Assembly: GCA_902565935.1 (NCBI GenBank) | Contig: CACFGT010000002.1 | Location: forward strand, 1 to 64,000 | Length of the DNA stretch: 64,000 nucleotides | Reading direction: 5' to 3' | Source of the DNA: an uncultured Pelagibacteraceae bacterium | Lineage (GTDB): Bacteria; Pseudomonadota; Alphaproteobacteria; Pelagibacterales; Pelagibacteraceae | Part shown: one piece after another, positions 36,568 to 46,242 of the stretch | Numbering within the stretch: the first letter of the stretch is position 1 | Layout of the letters: every line of letters starts with the position of its first letter | Translations under genes and position numbers: made by a program | Notes under the pieces: generated by a model | What the model saw: only the letters and a program-made list of their open reading frames with translations | Told to the model about the DNA's origin: nothing | Databases searched by the model: none

Positions 36568-37335
36568 ATGAAAAAATTATTTCTTATAACATTATTTGCT
36601 CTTTTACCCTTTTCCTTAAACGCAGAGTCTAATTTAGACAAAATTTTATCATCAGGAGTTTTAAAAGTTGGAACAACTGGTGATTGGGATCCTATGACAA
36701 TGAAAGATCCAGCGACAAATAAATATAAAGGTTTTGATATAGATGTAATGAATGAACTTGCAAAAGATATGGGTGTCAAAATAGAGTTTGTACCTGCTGA
36801 ATGGAAAACAATTGTTTCAGGTATAACATCTGAAAGATATGATATTTCAACAAGTGTAACAAAAACTCCAAAAAGAGCTGAGGTAGCAGGTTTTACAGAT
36901 ACATATTATAAATATGGAACTGTTCCACTAGTACTTAAGAAAAATTTAAAAAAATTCTCAACATGGGACTCTTTGAATAACTCAAATGTAACAATTGCTA
37001 CTACTCTTGGTACATCTCAAGAGGAAAAAGCAAAAGAATTTTTTCCTAAATCAAAACTAAATTCGGTTGAAGCTCCTGCTAGAGATTTTCAGGAAGTTTT
37101 AGCTGGAAGAGCTGACGGAAATATAACTAGTTCAACAGAAGCTAATAAATTAGTAATCAAATACCCACAATTAGCAATTGTTCCTGATGGAGAAAAAAAT
37201 CCAGCATTCTTAGCTATGATGGTTCCAAAAGGTGATAACAAATGGAACAGTTACGTTAATGATTGGATAAAAAAGAAAAAGTCATCAGGCTTTTTCACTA
37301 AGTTACTAGCTAAATATAATTTAAAAAGCTTATAA
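36568..37335 (+). CDS. Periplasmic solute-binding protein, family 3 (amino-acid-binding or cyclohexadienyl dehydratase-like)
   Basis: A signal peptide (about 19-21 residues, ending near LNAES) leads into a 235-residue SBP_bac_3 domain: [44 protein letters not shown]. The TTGDW...PM start and the STEAN segment near residue 190 also resemble periplasmic cyclohexadienyl dehydratase (PheC), a catalytic member of this fold. The permease gene just downstream favours transport. It follows soxG by 35 nt, so the ligand could be an amino acid or methylamine. Confidence 0.78.
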   Translation: MKKLFLITLFALLPFSLNAESNLDKILSSGVLKVGTTGDWDPMTMKDPATNKYKGFDIDVMNELAKDMGVKIEFVPAEWKTIVSGITSERYDISTSVTKTPKRAEVAGFTDTYYKYGTVPLVLKKNLKKFSTWDSLNNSNVTIATTLGTSQEEKAKEFFPKSKLNSVEAPARDFQEVLAGRADGNITSSTEANKLVIKYPQLAIVPDGEKNPAFLAMMVPKGDNKWNSYVNDWIKKKKSSGFFTKLLAKYNLKSL

Positions 37336-37375
37336 TCAATTAGTAATTAATTTTTAATTCTTTATAACATTAAAA

Positions 37376-38107
37376 GTGAGAAATTTATTTTTTTTACTTT
37401 TAGTTTTACCTTTGACCTCATGTGGCGAGAGTGAACTTAATTGGTTAATATTATCTCCTAATAATATGGAGGGATTAACTAATTTAAAATTTTTATTAAG
37501 TGGTTTAACAACAACTATTTTTATCTCTGTAGTTTCAATAATCATTTCTATCTTTTTAGGTTTAGTAATTGCAATTCCCTCTTTAGCTAAGAATAAATTT
37601 CTAACCTATCTAAACATAGCTTATGTGGAAATAATAAGAGCAATACCTTTATTAGTTCTGATTTTATGGATTTATTATGGTTTACCAATTATGACAGGTA
37701 TAAGTTTTAGTCCATTTGTCTCTGGTATCATTGCTTTATCAATTAGTGAAAGTGCTTTTCAAGCTGAAATTTTTAGAGCAGGTATTAATTCAATTAAAAA
37801 GTCTCAATGGGAGGCAGGAAGCTCTTTGGGATTAAATTTTTTTAGAAAATTAAAATTAGTTATTCTTCCTCAGGCAATAAAGAATATTTTACCAGCCATA
37901 GGAAATCAATTTGTTTATGTATTAAAAATGTCTTCCTTGGTATCAATTATTGGTATTGGTGATTTAACCAGAAAAGCTAATGAATTAGTTGTCACAACTT
38001 ACCGACCATTAGAAATTTATACATTTTTAATTTTAGAATATTTAGTTTTGATATTAATAGTTTCTTATTTAGTCAGGAAATTGGAAAAAAAACTACAGAA
38101 AGATTAA
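37376..38107 (+). CDS. Amino-acid ABC transporter permease with lipobox-like N-terminus
   Basis: The C-terminal 210 residues form a HisM/GlnP-type permease: five membrane helices, AYVEIIRAIPLLVLILW, and the EAA loop with QWEAGSSLGLNFFRKLKLVILPQA. A GTG start at 37376 gives an N-terminus FFLLLVLPLTSCGES, which is a textbook lipoprotein signal with LTSC, unexpected on a permease. An ATG 31 codons later (MEGLTNLKFLLSG) gives a standard permease start. No ATPase gene adjoins. Its tail overlaps the convergent nuclease gene by 4 nt. Confidence 0.85.
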   Translation: MRNLFFLLLVLPLTSCGESELNWLILSPNNMEGLTNLKFLLSGLTTTIFISVVSIIISIFLGLVIAIPSLAKNKFLTYLNIAYVEIIRAIPLLVLILWIYYGLPIMTGISFSPFVSGIIALSISESAFQAEIFRAGINSIKKSQWEAGSSLGLNFFRKLKLVILPQAIKNILPAIGNQFVYVLKMSSLVSIIGIGDLTRKANELVVTTYRPLEIYTFLILEYLVLILIVSYLVRKLEKKLQKD

Positions 38108-38631
38108 TTATTTTTTCTATAATCCCAGGGCATCATAAAGGTGCCAGACCATAAACCTAGCTTTTCTTTTTTAGCAAAAACTTCTTGGGAAACAAATTTT
38201 TTAGAATATTTTCTATATGCAACTGCATAACCATTTCTAACCATCCAGGCATTTATATTAGTTTTATCCTTAAAACATTCAGCAATATATCTTTTATATC
38301 TATCTTTGTTGCTCCATTTGCAAATTAACAATTTATTATTTATCTTTTTTTTCAACTTATCAGTAGAAATCTGCCCACATGGATAGTCCTTACTTAAAGA
38401 TATAAAGGATATGGTTAACCACGGTTTTCTACATTGTTGTTTTTTTTCTGGAGCATCAATTCCAAAAAAACGTATCTTTTTTCCTTCTATTCGAATTGTG
38501 TCTCCATCGGTAACTTTGGCTATACCAGAAATTATCTTAATCTCTTCTGATTTAACATCATTATAAGTTAAGAAAAAAAATATAAGACAAATGCTAATAC
38601 GTAAAAAGAGTTTTATTTTGTTTAAAAACAT
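38104..38631 (-). CDS. Exported thermonuclease-like (SNase) protein
   Basis: The 175-residue protein has an N-terminal signal/anchor (KLFLRISICLIFFFLTYND) and a staphylococcal-nuclease OB fold. KVTDGDTIRIEGKKIRFFGIDAPEKKQQC holds the catalytic Asp/Arg region in segments; CKWSNKDRYKRYIAECF and AKKEKLGLWSG follow. It likely acts on nucleic acid outside the cytoplasm. Its first 38 nt overlap the end of the MATE gene; there is no other Met early enough to preserve the signal. Confidence 0.85.
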   Translation of the reverse strand: MFLNKIKLFLRISICLIFFFLTYNDVKSEEIKIISGIAKVTDGDTIRIEGKKIRFFGIDAPEKKQQCRKPWLTISFISLSKDYPCGQISTDKLKKKINNKLLICKWSNKDRYKRYIAECFKDKTNINAWMVRNGYAVAYRKYSKKFVSQEVFAKKEKLGLWSGTFMMPWDYRKNN

Positions 38632-39964
38632 TATTCAAAAAATAACCAATAAATATTAAAACAGCAATTCCCATTGCCCAATTTGTAGCCATTATCGTAT
38701 AAAATATATCTTCATAGCCGCCACCCCTGATATTTATTACATACCAAAGGCTTAAAAAAGGAAATGCGGTTAATCTTAATATACTTAAGTATAAACTATA
38801 AAGAGGCTTCTTAACTGCCTGAAATACTGCAGTAGTGATAAAAAAAACTGGGTAAATTGGTCCAATTAATGCTGCAACTTTTAAATAAATAGCTCCACTC
38901 ACAACTGCTTGTTGATTGTCAGTAAATAAAGAAACAAAAAATTCTGCACCAAAAAATATTATTATTCCAGCAATTGTCATAAAAGAAGAGCCAAATAATA
39001 AAGCTTTTGTATAAAGTTCTCTAATCCTATCATAAGCTCTAGCACCAAAATTTTGTCCACCAATAGAAAGAACGGCTGTATTTAATCCGATAACAGGAAG
39101 TAAAAAAACTTGCTCTACTCTTAATGCAGCACCATAACCAGCGGTAGCTAGATCACCAAACTGCCCAATAAAATATAAAATATTAAATATACCTACTCCA
39201 ATAAATAACATACTAAACATAACGGGGACAGCTTGTGTTGTTAGCGGTTTTAAATATTCAAACTTTGGAACGAAGCATTGCAATTTTAGATATTCTTTTA
39301 TCTTACAATTATTGACTTTGTAAGCTAGATAGATTGTTCCAATTAACTGTGAAATCACTGTTGCTATTGCAAGTCCTGCTATACCAAATCCAGGAATAAA
39401 ACCATATCCCCATATAAAAAGAGGGTTTAAAAAAATGTTCAGAAAAAAACTAAATATTAAAACATTTCTATAACTTCTTGTGTCACCTTGAGCATTAAGA
39501 GTTCCATTTAAAGAAATTTGTATCAATACAATAAAAGTTCCATAAAAAATTATATCTAAATACTCTCTTGTTAATGCTATACCAGCAGCATCAGATCCCA
39601 TAACACCTAATAAATAATTTGAAGCATTTAATCCAAATAAAGTTACAAATATTGATACTGTTAAAGCGAAAATCAGTGACTGAGCTATATACATAGATGC
39701 AACTCTTACTTTTTTTTCACCAATTGAATTTCCAATCAAAGCATTTGTTGCAGCACCTAAACCAACGCCAACTGCAATTATTGTAAAATAAATAGGAAAT
39801 GATTTTGCTATTGCTCCTATAGCTTCTGCAGAAATTCTACCAGCAAACCAAGTATCAACTAAATTATAAAAAGTTTGAAACAATGAGCCTACACTTGCGG
39901 GTATCGTGACTTTTCTTAATAGAGTCCAAATTGGATCTTTAGTTAATTTGATTGATTTAGACAA
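38594..39964 (-). CDS. MATE-family multidrug/organic cation efflux transporter
   Basis: The 456-residue protein has 12 membrane helices in two related halves. The N-terminal block IPASVGSLFQTFYNLVDTWFAG and SFPIYFTIIAVGVGLGAATNALIG are MATE signatures; GYGAALRVEQVFLLPVIGLNTA is the second-half counterpart. These use a Na+ or H+ gradient for export. The substrate cannot be told. It is 8 nt downstream of trhO. Confidence 0.9.
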   Translation of the reverse strand: MSKSIKLTKDPIWTLLRKVTIPASVGSLFQTFYNLVDTWFAGRISAEAIGAIAKSFPIYFTIIAVGVGLGAATNALIGNSIGEKKVRVASMYIAQSLIFALTVSIFVTLFGLNASNYLLGVMGSDAAGIALTREYLDIIFYGTFIVLIQISLNGTLNAQGDTRSYRNVLIFSFFLNIFLNPLFIWGYGFIPGFGIAGLAIATVISQLIGTIYLAYKVNNCKIKEYLKLQCFVPKFEYLKPLTTQAVPVMFSMLFIGVGIFNILYFIGQFGDLATAGYGAALRVEQVFLLPVIGLNTAVLSIGGQNFGARAYDRIRELYTKALLFGSSFMTIAGIIIFFGAEFFVSLFTDNQQAVVSGAIYLKVAALIGPIYPVFFITTAVFQAVKKPLYSLYLSILRLTAFPFLSLWYVINIRGGGYEDIFYTIMATNWAMGIAVLIFIGYFLNNVFKQNKTLFTY

Positions 39965-39972
39965 AATTATCC

Positions 39973-40881
39973 TTATTTAAATTCTTTTTGAAAAATATGC
40001 TTTTTTCCAGATTGTTTTGCTTTGTATATCTGACTTTGTCTCATTCTAAAACGTGATTTTTGAGTTTCTGTTGATTTATCATAACAATTTGGACAAGAAA
40101 CACCTTCCTCATACTTGTTTGATCTTTTATCTTTTGAAGATATAGGTACTCTACATCCACTACACATGGAATAAGAACCTAACTTTAGTCCATGTCTTAG
40201 ACTAATTCTATTATCAAATACAAAACACTCACCTTTCCACAAACTTTCATTTTTCTTTATCTTATTTAGATAATTTAAAATTCCACCATTTAGTTGATAA
40301 ATATTCTTAAATCCTTTCTTCTTTAGATAAACAGAAGTTTTTTCACAACGTATTCCACCAGTACAAAACATTGCTACTGGTTTATCTTTCTTCAGTTTAT
40401 TTAAATACTTAGGAAAATCTCTAAAATTAGTTACATTTGGATTTACTGATCTTTTAAAAGTTCCAACCTTATATTCAAAAGATTTTCTAGCATCAATTAT
40501 CTGAGTTTCTTTATTCTTAATTAGTTTATTCCAATCTTTTGGGTCTAAATGATATTTCATATTTCTCTCTTTAGGATTTATAGTTAAATTCATTGGTACG
40601 ATTTCTTTTTTAATCTTAACTTTAGGTTTATGAAAAGGATGAAATTTAGATTTAGATTCATTGCTACTATCGAATTGTTTAAATGAGAATAAAGATTTAA
40701 GTTTTTTAGTAGTTTTATTAATATCTTTGATGCTACCAGAAATGGTGCCATTTAATCCTTCTTTAGCAATGATTAAGGTTCCTCTAATATGATTTAAAAT
40801 AAAGAACTTTTGCAAAATAACTTTATTTTTTTTTAAAGATTTAACCTGTACGAATTTATAAAATCCAAAAACTTTAAACAT
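39973..40881 (-). CDS. trhO: tRNA uridine(34) hydroxylase TrhO (rhodanese-related, YceA family)
   Basis: TrhO hydroxylates U34 of tRNAs on the way to 5-carboxymethoxyuridine-type marks. The 302-residue product has the N-terminal AKEGLNGTISGS domain and the rhodanese-like loop MFCTGGIRCEKTSVYLKKKG with the active Cys. A C-terminal zinc-like cluster (CSGCRVPIS then CPNCYDK) follows. It overlaps the O-methyltransferase gene by 1 nt. Confidence 0.92.
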   Translation of the reverse strand: MFKVFGFYKFVQVKSLKKNKVILQKFFILNHIRGTLIIAKEGLNGTISGSIKDINKTTKKLKSLFSFKQFDSSNESKSKFHPFHKPKVKIKKEIVPMNLTINPKERNMKYHLDPKDWNKLIKNKETQIIDARKSFEYKVGTFKRSVNPNVTNFRDFPKYLNKLKKDKPVAMFCTGGIRCEKTSVYLKKKGFKNIYQLNGGILNYLNKIKKNESLWKGECFVFDNRISLRHGLKLGSYSMCSGCRVPISSKDKRSNKYEEGVSCPNCYDKSTETQKSRFRMRQSQIYKAKQSGKKHIFQKEFK

Positions 40882-41531
40882 TATAAAATCCTACAAACAG
40901 TCATTCCGTCACCTAATGGAATGATAATTTGTTCTACTCTTTTGTCTTCAGATACAAACTTATTAAATTCTCTTATATTTGTTGTAAATTTATCATTATT
41001 TTTTTCATCTACTACTTCACCATGCCATAAAACGTTATCGATGATAATTAATCCACCTTGGTTTAATAAACCTAAAGACCTTTCATAATATTCTTTATAG
41101 TTCATTTTATCAGCGTCTATAAAAATCATATCAAATTTATTATTTGATAATTCTCCTAAACTTTCAAGAGCAGGTTTAATTATTGTTTTAATTTTATGAT
41201 CTTGATTTGCTTTTTTAAAAAAATCACATGCAATTTTGTTTGTCTCTTCATTATTATCGAGAGCAATTAATTTTCCATTATCAGGTAAGGCGAGTGAAAT
41301 TGTGAGAGCACTTAGTCCCGTAAAAGTTCCAATTTCAAGAACACTTTTTATATTTGAAACTTTTATAATTAGATGAAGAAAATGACATTGAGTTGGATCG
41401 ATCTGCATTCTTTTGATTTCACCTAAAGTTTTATTATAATCAATTATTTCTTGTTGAACTGGATGTAAATTTAATCCAAAATCATTTATATAATTTTGTA
41501 ACTTTTCTGTAATATCAAGGTTTGCACCCAT
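40881..41531 (-). CDS. SAM-dependent O-methyltransferase (CCoAOMT family)
   Basis: The 216-residue Rossmann methyltransferase has LEIGTFTGLSALTISLALP (SAM loop), ALDNNEETN, DMIFIDADKMNYKEYY (metal-binding Asp) and IIIDNVLWHGEVVD. This is the cation-dependent catechol/caffeoyl-CoA O-methyltransferase group found widely in bacteria with unknown substrates. It is placed 1 nt downstream of gatB in the gatCAB direction. Confidence 0.86.
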   Translation of the reverse strand: MGANLDITEKLQNYINDFGLNLHPVQQEIIDYNKTLGEIKRMQIDPTQCHFLHLIIKVSNIKSVLEIGTFTGLSALTISLALPDNGKLIALDNNEETNKIACDFFKKANQDHKIKTIIKPALESLGELSNNKFDMIFIDADKMNYKEYYERSLGLLNQGGLIIIDNVLWHGEVVDEKNNDKFTTNIREFNKFVSEDKRVEQIIIPLGDGMTVCRIL

Positions 41532-41532
41532 T

Positions 41533-43011
41533 TTACTGAAGTTTTTTCTTTAAAATCTCATTTATAAGTTGGGGATTGGCTTTACCACCAGAAGCTTTCA
41601 TAGCTTGACCAACAAAGAAACCAAATAATTTTTCTTTACCTTGCTTATATTCAATTGCTTTCTCTCTATTATCATTAATTATTTTATCAATTAGAGCCTC
41701 TATCGCTTTAGGATCACTTTGTTGTTTAAGTCCTTTTTCTTCAACTATTTTTTGAGGATCTTTATCCCCATCTAACATTAATTCAAATACAGTCTTTGCT
41801 ATTTTTCCTGAAATTGTTCCATTCTTAATTAAGTTAACTAGTATAGCTAAATTTTTTGCACTTACTGGGCTTTGAGAAATTTCTAAATTTTTATTATTTA
41901 AAACTGCAAATAATTCACCTGTAATCCAGTTAACTGCTAATTTCATATCTTTGTTCTTGCCCATCTTAGCTACAACTTCTTCAAAATATTTTGCTGTTTC
42001 GATATCTGAGACTAAGATTGTTGCCTCATATGCTGAAAGCTTAAACTCATCAATAAATCTTTTCTTTTTATCATCTGGTAATTCGGGAATATTATTTTTA
42101 AGTTCGTTTATAAATTCATCAGAAACTTCTAAAGGTAATAAATCAGGATCTGGAAAATATCTATAATCATGCGCATCTTCTTTTGATCTCATTGATCTTG
42201 TTTCATTTTTTTTTGTATCAAATAATCTTGTTTCTTGATCAATTGATTTACCTTCTTCGATTAAATCAACTTGTCTATTTGCTTCATATTCAATAGCCAT
42301 TTGCATAAATTTGATTGAATTTACATTTTTAATCTCACATCTTGTTCCAAATTCTTTTGAACCTTTTGCTCTCACAGAAACATTGACATCTGCTCTAAGT
42401 GATCCCTCTTGCATATTGCCATCACATGTACCTAGATATCGCATAATAGATCTTAGTTTTTTGATATAAGCACTTACCTCATCTGGAGATCTAAGGTCTG
42501 GTTTGCTTACAATTTCCATTAAAGCTACACCTGATCTATTAAGATCTACAAAAGTATTTTGAGGATCAAAATCATGAATACTTTTTCCTGCATCTTGTTC
42601 TAAATGTAATCTTTCAATACCAACTTCTTTTTGTCCATCAGGCATGTCTAAAATGACTTTACCCTCACCAACTATAGGATCTTTAAATTGAGAAATTTGA
42701 TATCCTTGAGGTAAATCTGCATAAAAATAATTTTTTCTATCAAATACAGAACGTTTATTAATTTTTGCATTAAGTCCAATTCCAGTTTTAATAGCTTGTT
42801 TTATACAAAATTCATTTATTACAGGTAGCATTCCTGGAAATGCTGCATCAACTAAACTTACCTGAGTATTTGGTTCGGCTCCAAATTTGGTAGCAGAGGA
42901 AGAAAATAATTTTGAATCTGACAATACTTGAGCATGAACCTCTAAACCAATAACAACCTCGTATTGATTATCTTTTCGATTGATTAAATATTCTGAATTT
43001 TTTTTACTCAC
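41533..43011 (-). CDS. gatB: Asp-tRNA(Asn)/Glu-tRNA(Gln) amidotransferase subunit B
   Basis: GatB activates misacylated Glu-tRNA(Gln) or Asp-tRNA(Asn) for transamidation. The 492-residue product begins with [19 protein letters not shown] and has [30 protein letters not shown], the [16 protein letters not shown] segment and a C-terminal YqeY-like helical tail with [14 protein letters not shown]. It overlaps gatA by 4 nt. Confidence 0.96.
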   Translation of the reverse strand: MSKKNSEYLINRKDNQYEVVIGLEVHAQVLSDSKLFSSSATKFGAEPNTQVSLVDAAFPGMLPVINEFCIKQAIKTGIGLNAKINKRSVFDRKNYFYADLPQGYQISQFKDPIVGEGKVILDMPDGQKEVGIERLHLEQDAGKSIHDFDPQNTFVDLNRSGVALMEIVSKPDLRSPDEVSAYIKKLRSIMRYLGTCDGNMQEGSLRADVNVSVRAKGSKEFGTRCEIKNVNSIKFMQMAIEYEANRQVDLIEEGKSIDQETRLFDTKKNETRSMRSKEDAHDYRYFPDPDLLPLEVSDEFINELKNNIPELPDDKKKRFIDEFKLSAYEATILVSDIETAKYFEEVVAKMGKNKDMKLAVNWITGELFAVLNNKNLEISQSPVSAKNLAILVNLIKNGTISGKIAKTVFELMLDGDKDPQKIVEEKGLKQQSDPKAIEALIDKIINDNREKAIEYKQGKEKLFGFFVGQAMKASGGKANPQLINEILKKKLQ

Positions 43012-44465
43012 TTAATCCACCAATCTGTAATTTTATTTTTAAAATTAATCTTTTCCTCCATTGCAAAGGCAATATTTAATATATTTTGTTCATCAAAAGC
43101 TTTACCAATTATTTGTAAGCCTAATGGGTACCCCTTTGAGTCATGTCCTGCCGGAATTGAAATTCCTGGTAAACCTGCAAGATTAACTGGGACTGTAAAT
43201 ATATCATTAAGATACATCGACACTGGATCATCTGTTTTTTCACCTATTTTAAATGCTGAACTTGGTGTTGACGGAGTTAAAATTGCATCAACCTTTTTAT
43301 ATGCTTCATCGAAATCGTTTTTAATTAACTTTCTTACTTTTTGAGCTTTTAGATAGTAAGCATCATAATAACCAGATGATAAAACATAAGTTCCTATCAT
43401 AATTCTTCTTTGTACTTCAGCACCAAAACCTTCAGATCTTGTCTTTTCATACATGTCAATTAGATTTTCACCTTTAGCTCTAAATCCATATTTAACACCA
43501 TCATATCTTGCTAGGTTTGAAGATGCTTCAGCAGGAGCAACAATATAATAAGTTGGTAACGCATAGCTTGTATGAGGAAGAGAAATATCAATTGTTTCTG
43601 CACCACAATCTTTGACATACTGAATTCCTTTTTGCCAAAGATCTTCGATTTCCTTTGGCATTCCATCAACTCTATATTCTTTCGGTATCCCAATTTTTTT
43701 TCCCTTTATATTATTAGTGAGTTCTTCACTGTATTGATTTCTTTTAAAATTAATTGAAGTAGAATCTTTTGAGTCGTAAGAACTAATTACTTCTTGTAAC
43801 AAAGCACAATCTCTTACATTTTGTGCCATTGGACCTGCTTGATCTAGTGATGATGCAAAAGCAACAATTCCATAACGTGAGCAGCTTCCATAAGTAGGTT
43901 TTAATCCAACTGTTCCTGTAAAAGAAGCAGGTTGTCTAATTGATCCTCCAGTGTCAGTACCAATTGTAATTGGTGTTAATTGTCCGGCCACTGCTGAAGC
44001 AGACCCACCTGACGAACCACCTGGAACTAGGTCTTTATCAATTGGATTTTGTACGTTACCAAAAAAACTAGTTTCATTTGATGAGCCCATTGCAAATTCA
44101 TCACAATTTAATTTACCTAAAAGTATTGCACCTTCATTCCAAATATTATCAGTTACTGTTGACTCATATGTTGGTACAAAATTATTTAAAATTTTACTAC
44201 CAGCAGTTGTTTTAACATCTTTTGTGCAAAATAAATCTTTTACTGCCATTGGAATACCAGGCAATTTTAAATCTAAATTAGGTTTTTGATCAAATTTTTT
44301 TGCTTTGTCTAAAGCTGATGTGAAATCTTCAGTAATATATGCATTCAATTCTTTAGATTTTTCTGATCTTTCAATAAATGCTTTAGTAACATCAGTTGAA
44401 GATAGCTTTTTATTTTTAATATTTTCAACCAATTCTGTTAAAGATTGTTTTGTTATATCTGACAT
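43008..44465 (-). CDS. gatA: Asp-tRNA(Asn)/Glu-tRNA(Gln) amidotransferase subunit A
   Basis: GatA is the glutaminase subunit that supplies ammonia. The 485-residue amidase-signature protein has the catalytic Lys in [16 protein letters not shown] and the Ser-cisSer pair in [14 protein letters not shown] and [32 protein letters not shown] follows. It is the centre of gatC-gatA-gatB, each pair overlapping by 1-4 nt. Confidence 0.97.
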   Translation of the reverse strand: MSDITKQSLTELVENIKNKKLSSTDVTKAFIERSEKSKELNAYITEDFTSALDKAKKFDQKPNLDLKLPGIPMAVKDLFCTKDVKTTAGSKILNNFVPTYESTVTDNIWNEGAILLGKLNCDEFAMGSSNETSFFGNVQNPIDKDLVPGGSSGGSASAVAGQLTPITIGTDTGGSIRQPASFTGTVGLKPTYGSCSRYGIVAFASSLDQAGPMAQNVRDCALLQEVISSYDSKDSTSINFKRNQYSEELTNNIKGKKIGIPKEYRVDGMPKEIEDLWQKGIQYVKDCGAETIDISLPHTSYALPTYYIVAPAEASSNLARYDGVKYGFRAKGENLIDMYEKTRSEGFGAEVQRRIMIGTYVLSSGYYDAYYLKAQKVRKLIKNDFDEAYKKVDAILTPSTPSSAFKIGEKTDDPVSMYLNDIFTVPVNLAGLPGISIPAGHDSKGYPLGLQIIGKAFDEQNILNIAFAMEEKINFKNKITDWWIK

Positions 44466-44752
44466 TATTCTATCACCTTTGGTACAACAAAATAATCTTC
44501 ATTATCATGAGGTGAATTTTTAATAATTTGCTCTCTAATATTCTTACTTTTAACCTCATCAGATCTTAGTTTTAATGTTGTTTCAGCAACTGATGTTAAT
44601 GGCTCAACATTGTCTGTTTTTAATTCATTTAGTTTTTCAATAAAGTCAAAAATTGAATTTAAATCACCAGCTAATTTTTCAGCTCTTTTTTCATCGACTG
44701 AAATTCTTGATAATTTAGAGATATGCTTTATTGTTTTAAGATCTATACTCAT
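44465..44752 (-). CDS. gatC: Asp-tRNA(Asn)/Glu-tRNA(Gln) amidotransferase subunit C
   Basis: GatC is the small belt subunit that stabilises GatA-GatB. The 95-residue product has IKHISKLSRISVDEKRAEKLAGDLNSIFDFIEKLNELKTDNVEPLTS in family-typical segments and the C-terminal EDYFVVPKVIE. It is first in the operon and divergent from ruvX across 50 bp. Confidence 0.95.
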   Translation of the reverse strand: MSIDLKTIKHISKLSRISVDEKRAEKLAGDLNSIFDFIEKLNELKTDNVEPLTSVAETTLKLRSDEVKSKNIREQIIKNSPHDNEDYFVVPKVIE

Positions 44753-44802
44753 ATGCTATTTAAATATGACGCAAACTATCACTTAAGTTTAAAATATACA
44801 AT

Positions 44803-45258
44803 ATGATCACTTTGGAAGAATTTAAAAAAAAACACTTAGATAAGTGTAGATTGATAGGTTTAGACCTTGGTTCCAAAAGAATTGGTGTATCTATTTGTGA
44901 TGAAAAACAATTAATTGCCACTCCTCTCAAAACAATAAATAGGAATACACTTAATGAATTAATTTCTGAGCTTAAAGTGATTATTGATGAAAATAATATT
45001 AAAGGAATCATAATTGGAAATCCTCTTAATATGGATGGTTCCTCAGGAAGATCAGCACAATCTGTGAAAGACACCTCTCAAAAAATTCAGGAAAATATTA
45101 ATATTCCTATTTGTCTATGGGATGAAAGGTTATCAACAGTCGGTGCTTTTAGTCTATCTAGTCAATTAGATATTAATGTGAGTAAAAGAGAAAAGAAAAT
45201 TGATGAAAATGCTGCTGCTTTTATATTGCAAGGAGCAATAGATTTTTTAAATAATTAA
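44803..45258 (+). CDS. ruvX: Putative pre-16S rRNA nuclease YqgF/RuvX
   Basis: The family is an RNase H-like nuclease tied to 16S rRNA end maturation and also proposed as a Holliday-junction resolvase. The 151-residue product has LIGLDLGSKRIGVSICDE (catalytic Asp), GIIIGNPLNMDGSSG, LWDERLSTVGA and DENAAAFILQGAIDFL (last acidic residues). It is followed by pyrB in the same direction. Confidence 0.93.
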   Translation: MITLEEFKKKHLDKCRLIGLDLGSKRIGVSICDEKQLIATPLKTINRNTLNELISELKVIIDENNIKGIIIGNPLNMDGSSGRSAQSVKDTSQKIQENINIPICLWDERLSTVGAFSLSSQLDINVSKREKKIDENAAAFILQGAIDFLNN

Positions 45259-45261
45259 TAC

Positions 45262-45290
45262 TTGCTATTGTAGACGTTTATAGTTATAGA
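45262..45290 (+). promoter_or_regulatory. Candidate promoter for pyrB-pyrC
   Basis: TTGCTA (45262-45267) and TATAGA (45285-45290) are separated by 17 nt. The -10 ends 10 nt before the pyrB ATG at 45301, so the transcript would have almost no 5' leader. No Shine-Dalgarno sequence is present. Pattern match only. Confidence 0.36.
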
Positions 45291-45300
45291 GTTGGTTTTA

Positions 45301-46242
45301 ATGGCAATTAAAACAAATAAAGCTATTAAAATTTCCCAAAAACATTTGTTAGGTATCCAGGATTTATCAATTAATGATGTTAATTTTATACTTGAAGAAG
45401 CACACACATTTATAAAAGTTAATCAAAGCAAAAATAAAAAGATAGATGTATTGAGAGGAAAAACTCAAATCAATTTATTCTTTGAACCTTCTACTAGAAC
45501 TCAGAGTTCATTTGAGTTAGCTGGTAAAAGACTTGGAGCAGATGTTATGTCTATGAACATAAGTAATTCTGCAATTAAAAAAGGTGAAACATTAATAGAT
45601 ACGGCCATGACTTTAAATGCGATGCATCCAGATATTATTGTAGTTAGACATCAAGATTCTGGAGCTTGTAACTTACTTTCACAAAAAGTAAATTGTGCGG
45701 TACTAAATGCTGGCGATGGAAGAAGAGAACACCCTACTCAAGCTCTTTTAGATGCTTTAACAATTATTACTCGAAAAAATAAAATTGAAGGATTGAAAAT
45801 TGCAATATGTGGTGACATTCTACATTCAAGAGTAGCTAGATCAAATATATATTTACTCAATATGTTAGGAGCTGAGGTAAATATAATTGCACCAACAAAT
45901 TTAATGCCAAAGGAAATTGAAAAATTTGGTGTTAATACTTTTACTGACATGAAAAAAGGATTGAAAGATTGTGATATTGTGATGATGTTAAGATTGCAGA
46001 ACGAACGAATGACAAGTTCATATCTTTCATCAAATAGAGAATATTATGAATATTATGGATTAACTCCTGACAAATTAGAACATGCTAAATCTGATGCATT
46101 AATTATGCACCCTGGACCAATGAATAGAGGTATAGAAATAGATACAATACTAGCAGATGACATTAATAAAAGCGTAATTAAAGAACAAGTTGAACTAGGT
46201 GTAGCTGTAAGAATGGCTTGCTTAAAGATATTTTGTAGATAA
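45301..46242 (+). CDS. pyrB: Aspartate carbamoyltransferase catalytic subunit
   Basis: PyrB makes carbamoyl-aspartate, the first committed pyrimidine step. The product has the carbamoyl-phosphate loop [40 protein letters not shown], and the C-terminal [11 protein letters not shown]. The ATG at 45301 gives MAIKTNKA; an in-frame TTG three codons earlier is less likely. The next gene starts directly after its stop and encodes a dihydroorotase-like partner, an arrangement known for PyrB that needs an inactive PyrC homolog for assembly. Confidence 0.95.
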   Translation: MAIKTNKAIKISQKHLLGIQDLSINDVNFILEEAHTFIKVNQSKNKKIDVLRGKTQINLFFEPSTRTQSSFELAGKRLGADVMSMNISNSAIKKGETLIDTAMTLNAMHPDIIVVRHQDSGACNLLSQKVNCAVLNAGDGRREHPTQALLDALTIITRKNKIEGLKIAICGDILHSRVARSNIYLLNMLGAEVNIIAPTNLMPKEIEKFGVNTFTDMKKGLKDCDIVMMLRLQNERMTSSYLSSNREYYEYYGLTPDKLEHAKSDALIMHPGPMNRGIEIDTILADDINKSVIKEQVELGVAVRMACLKIFCR

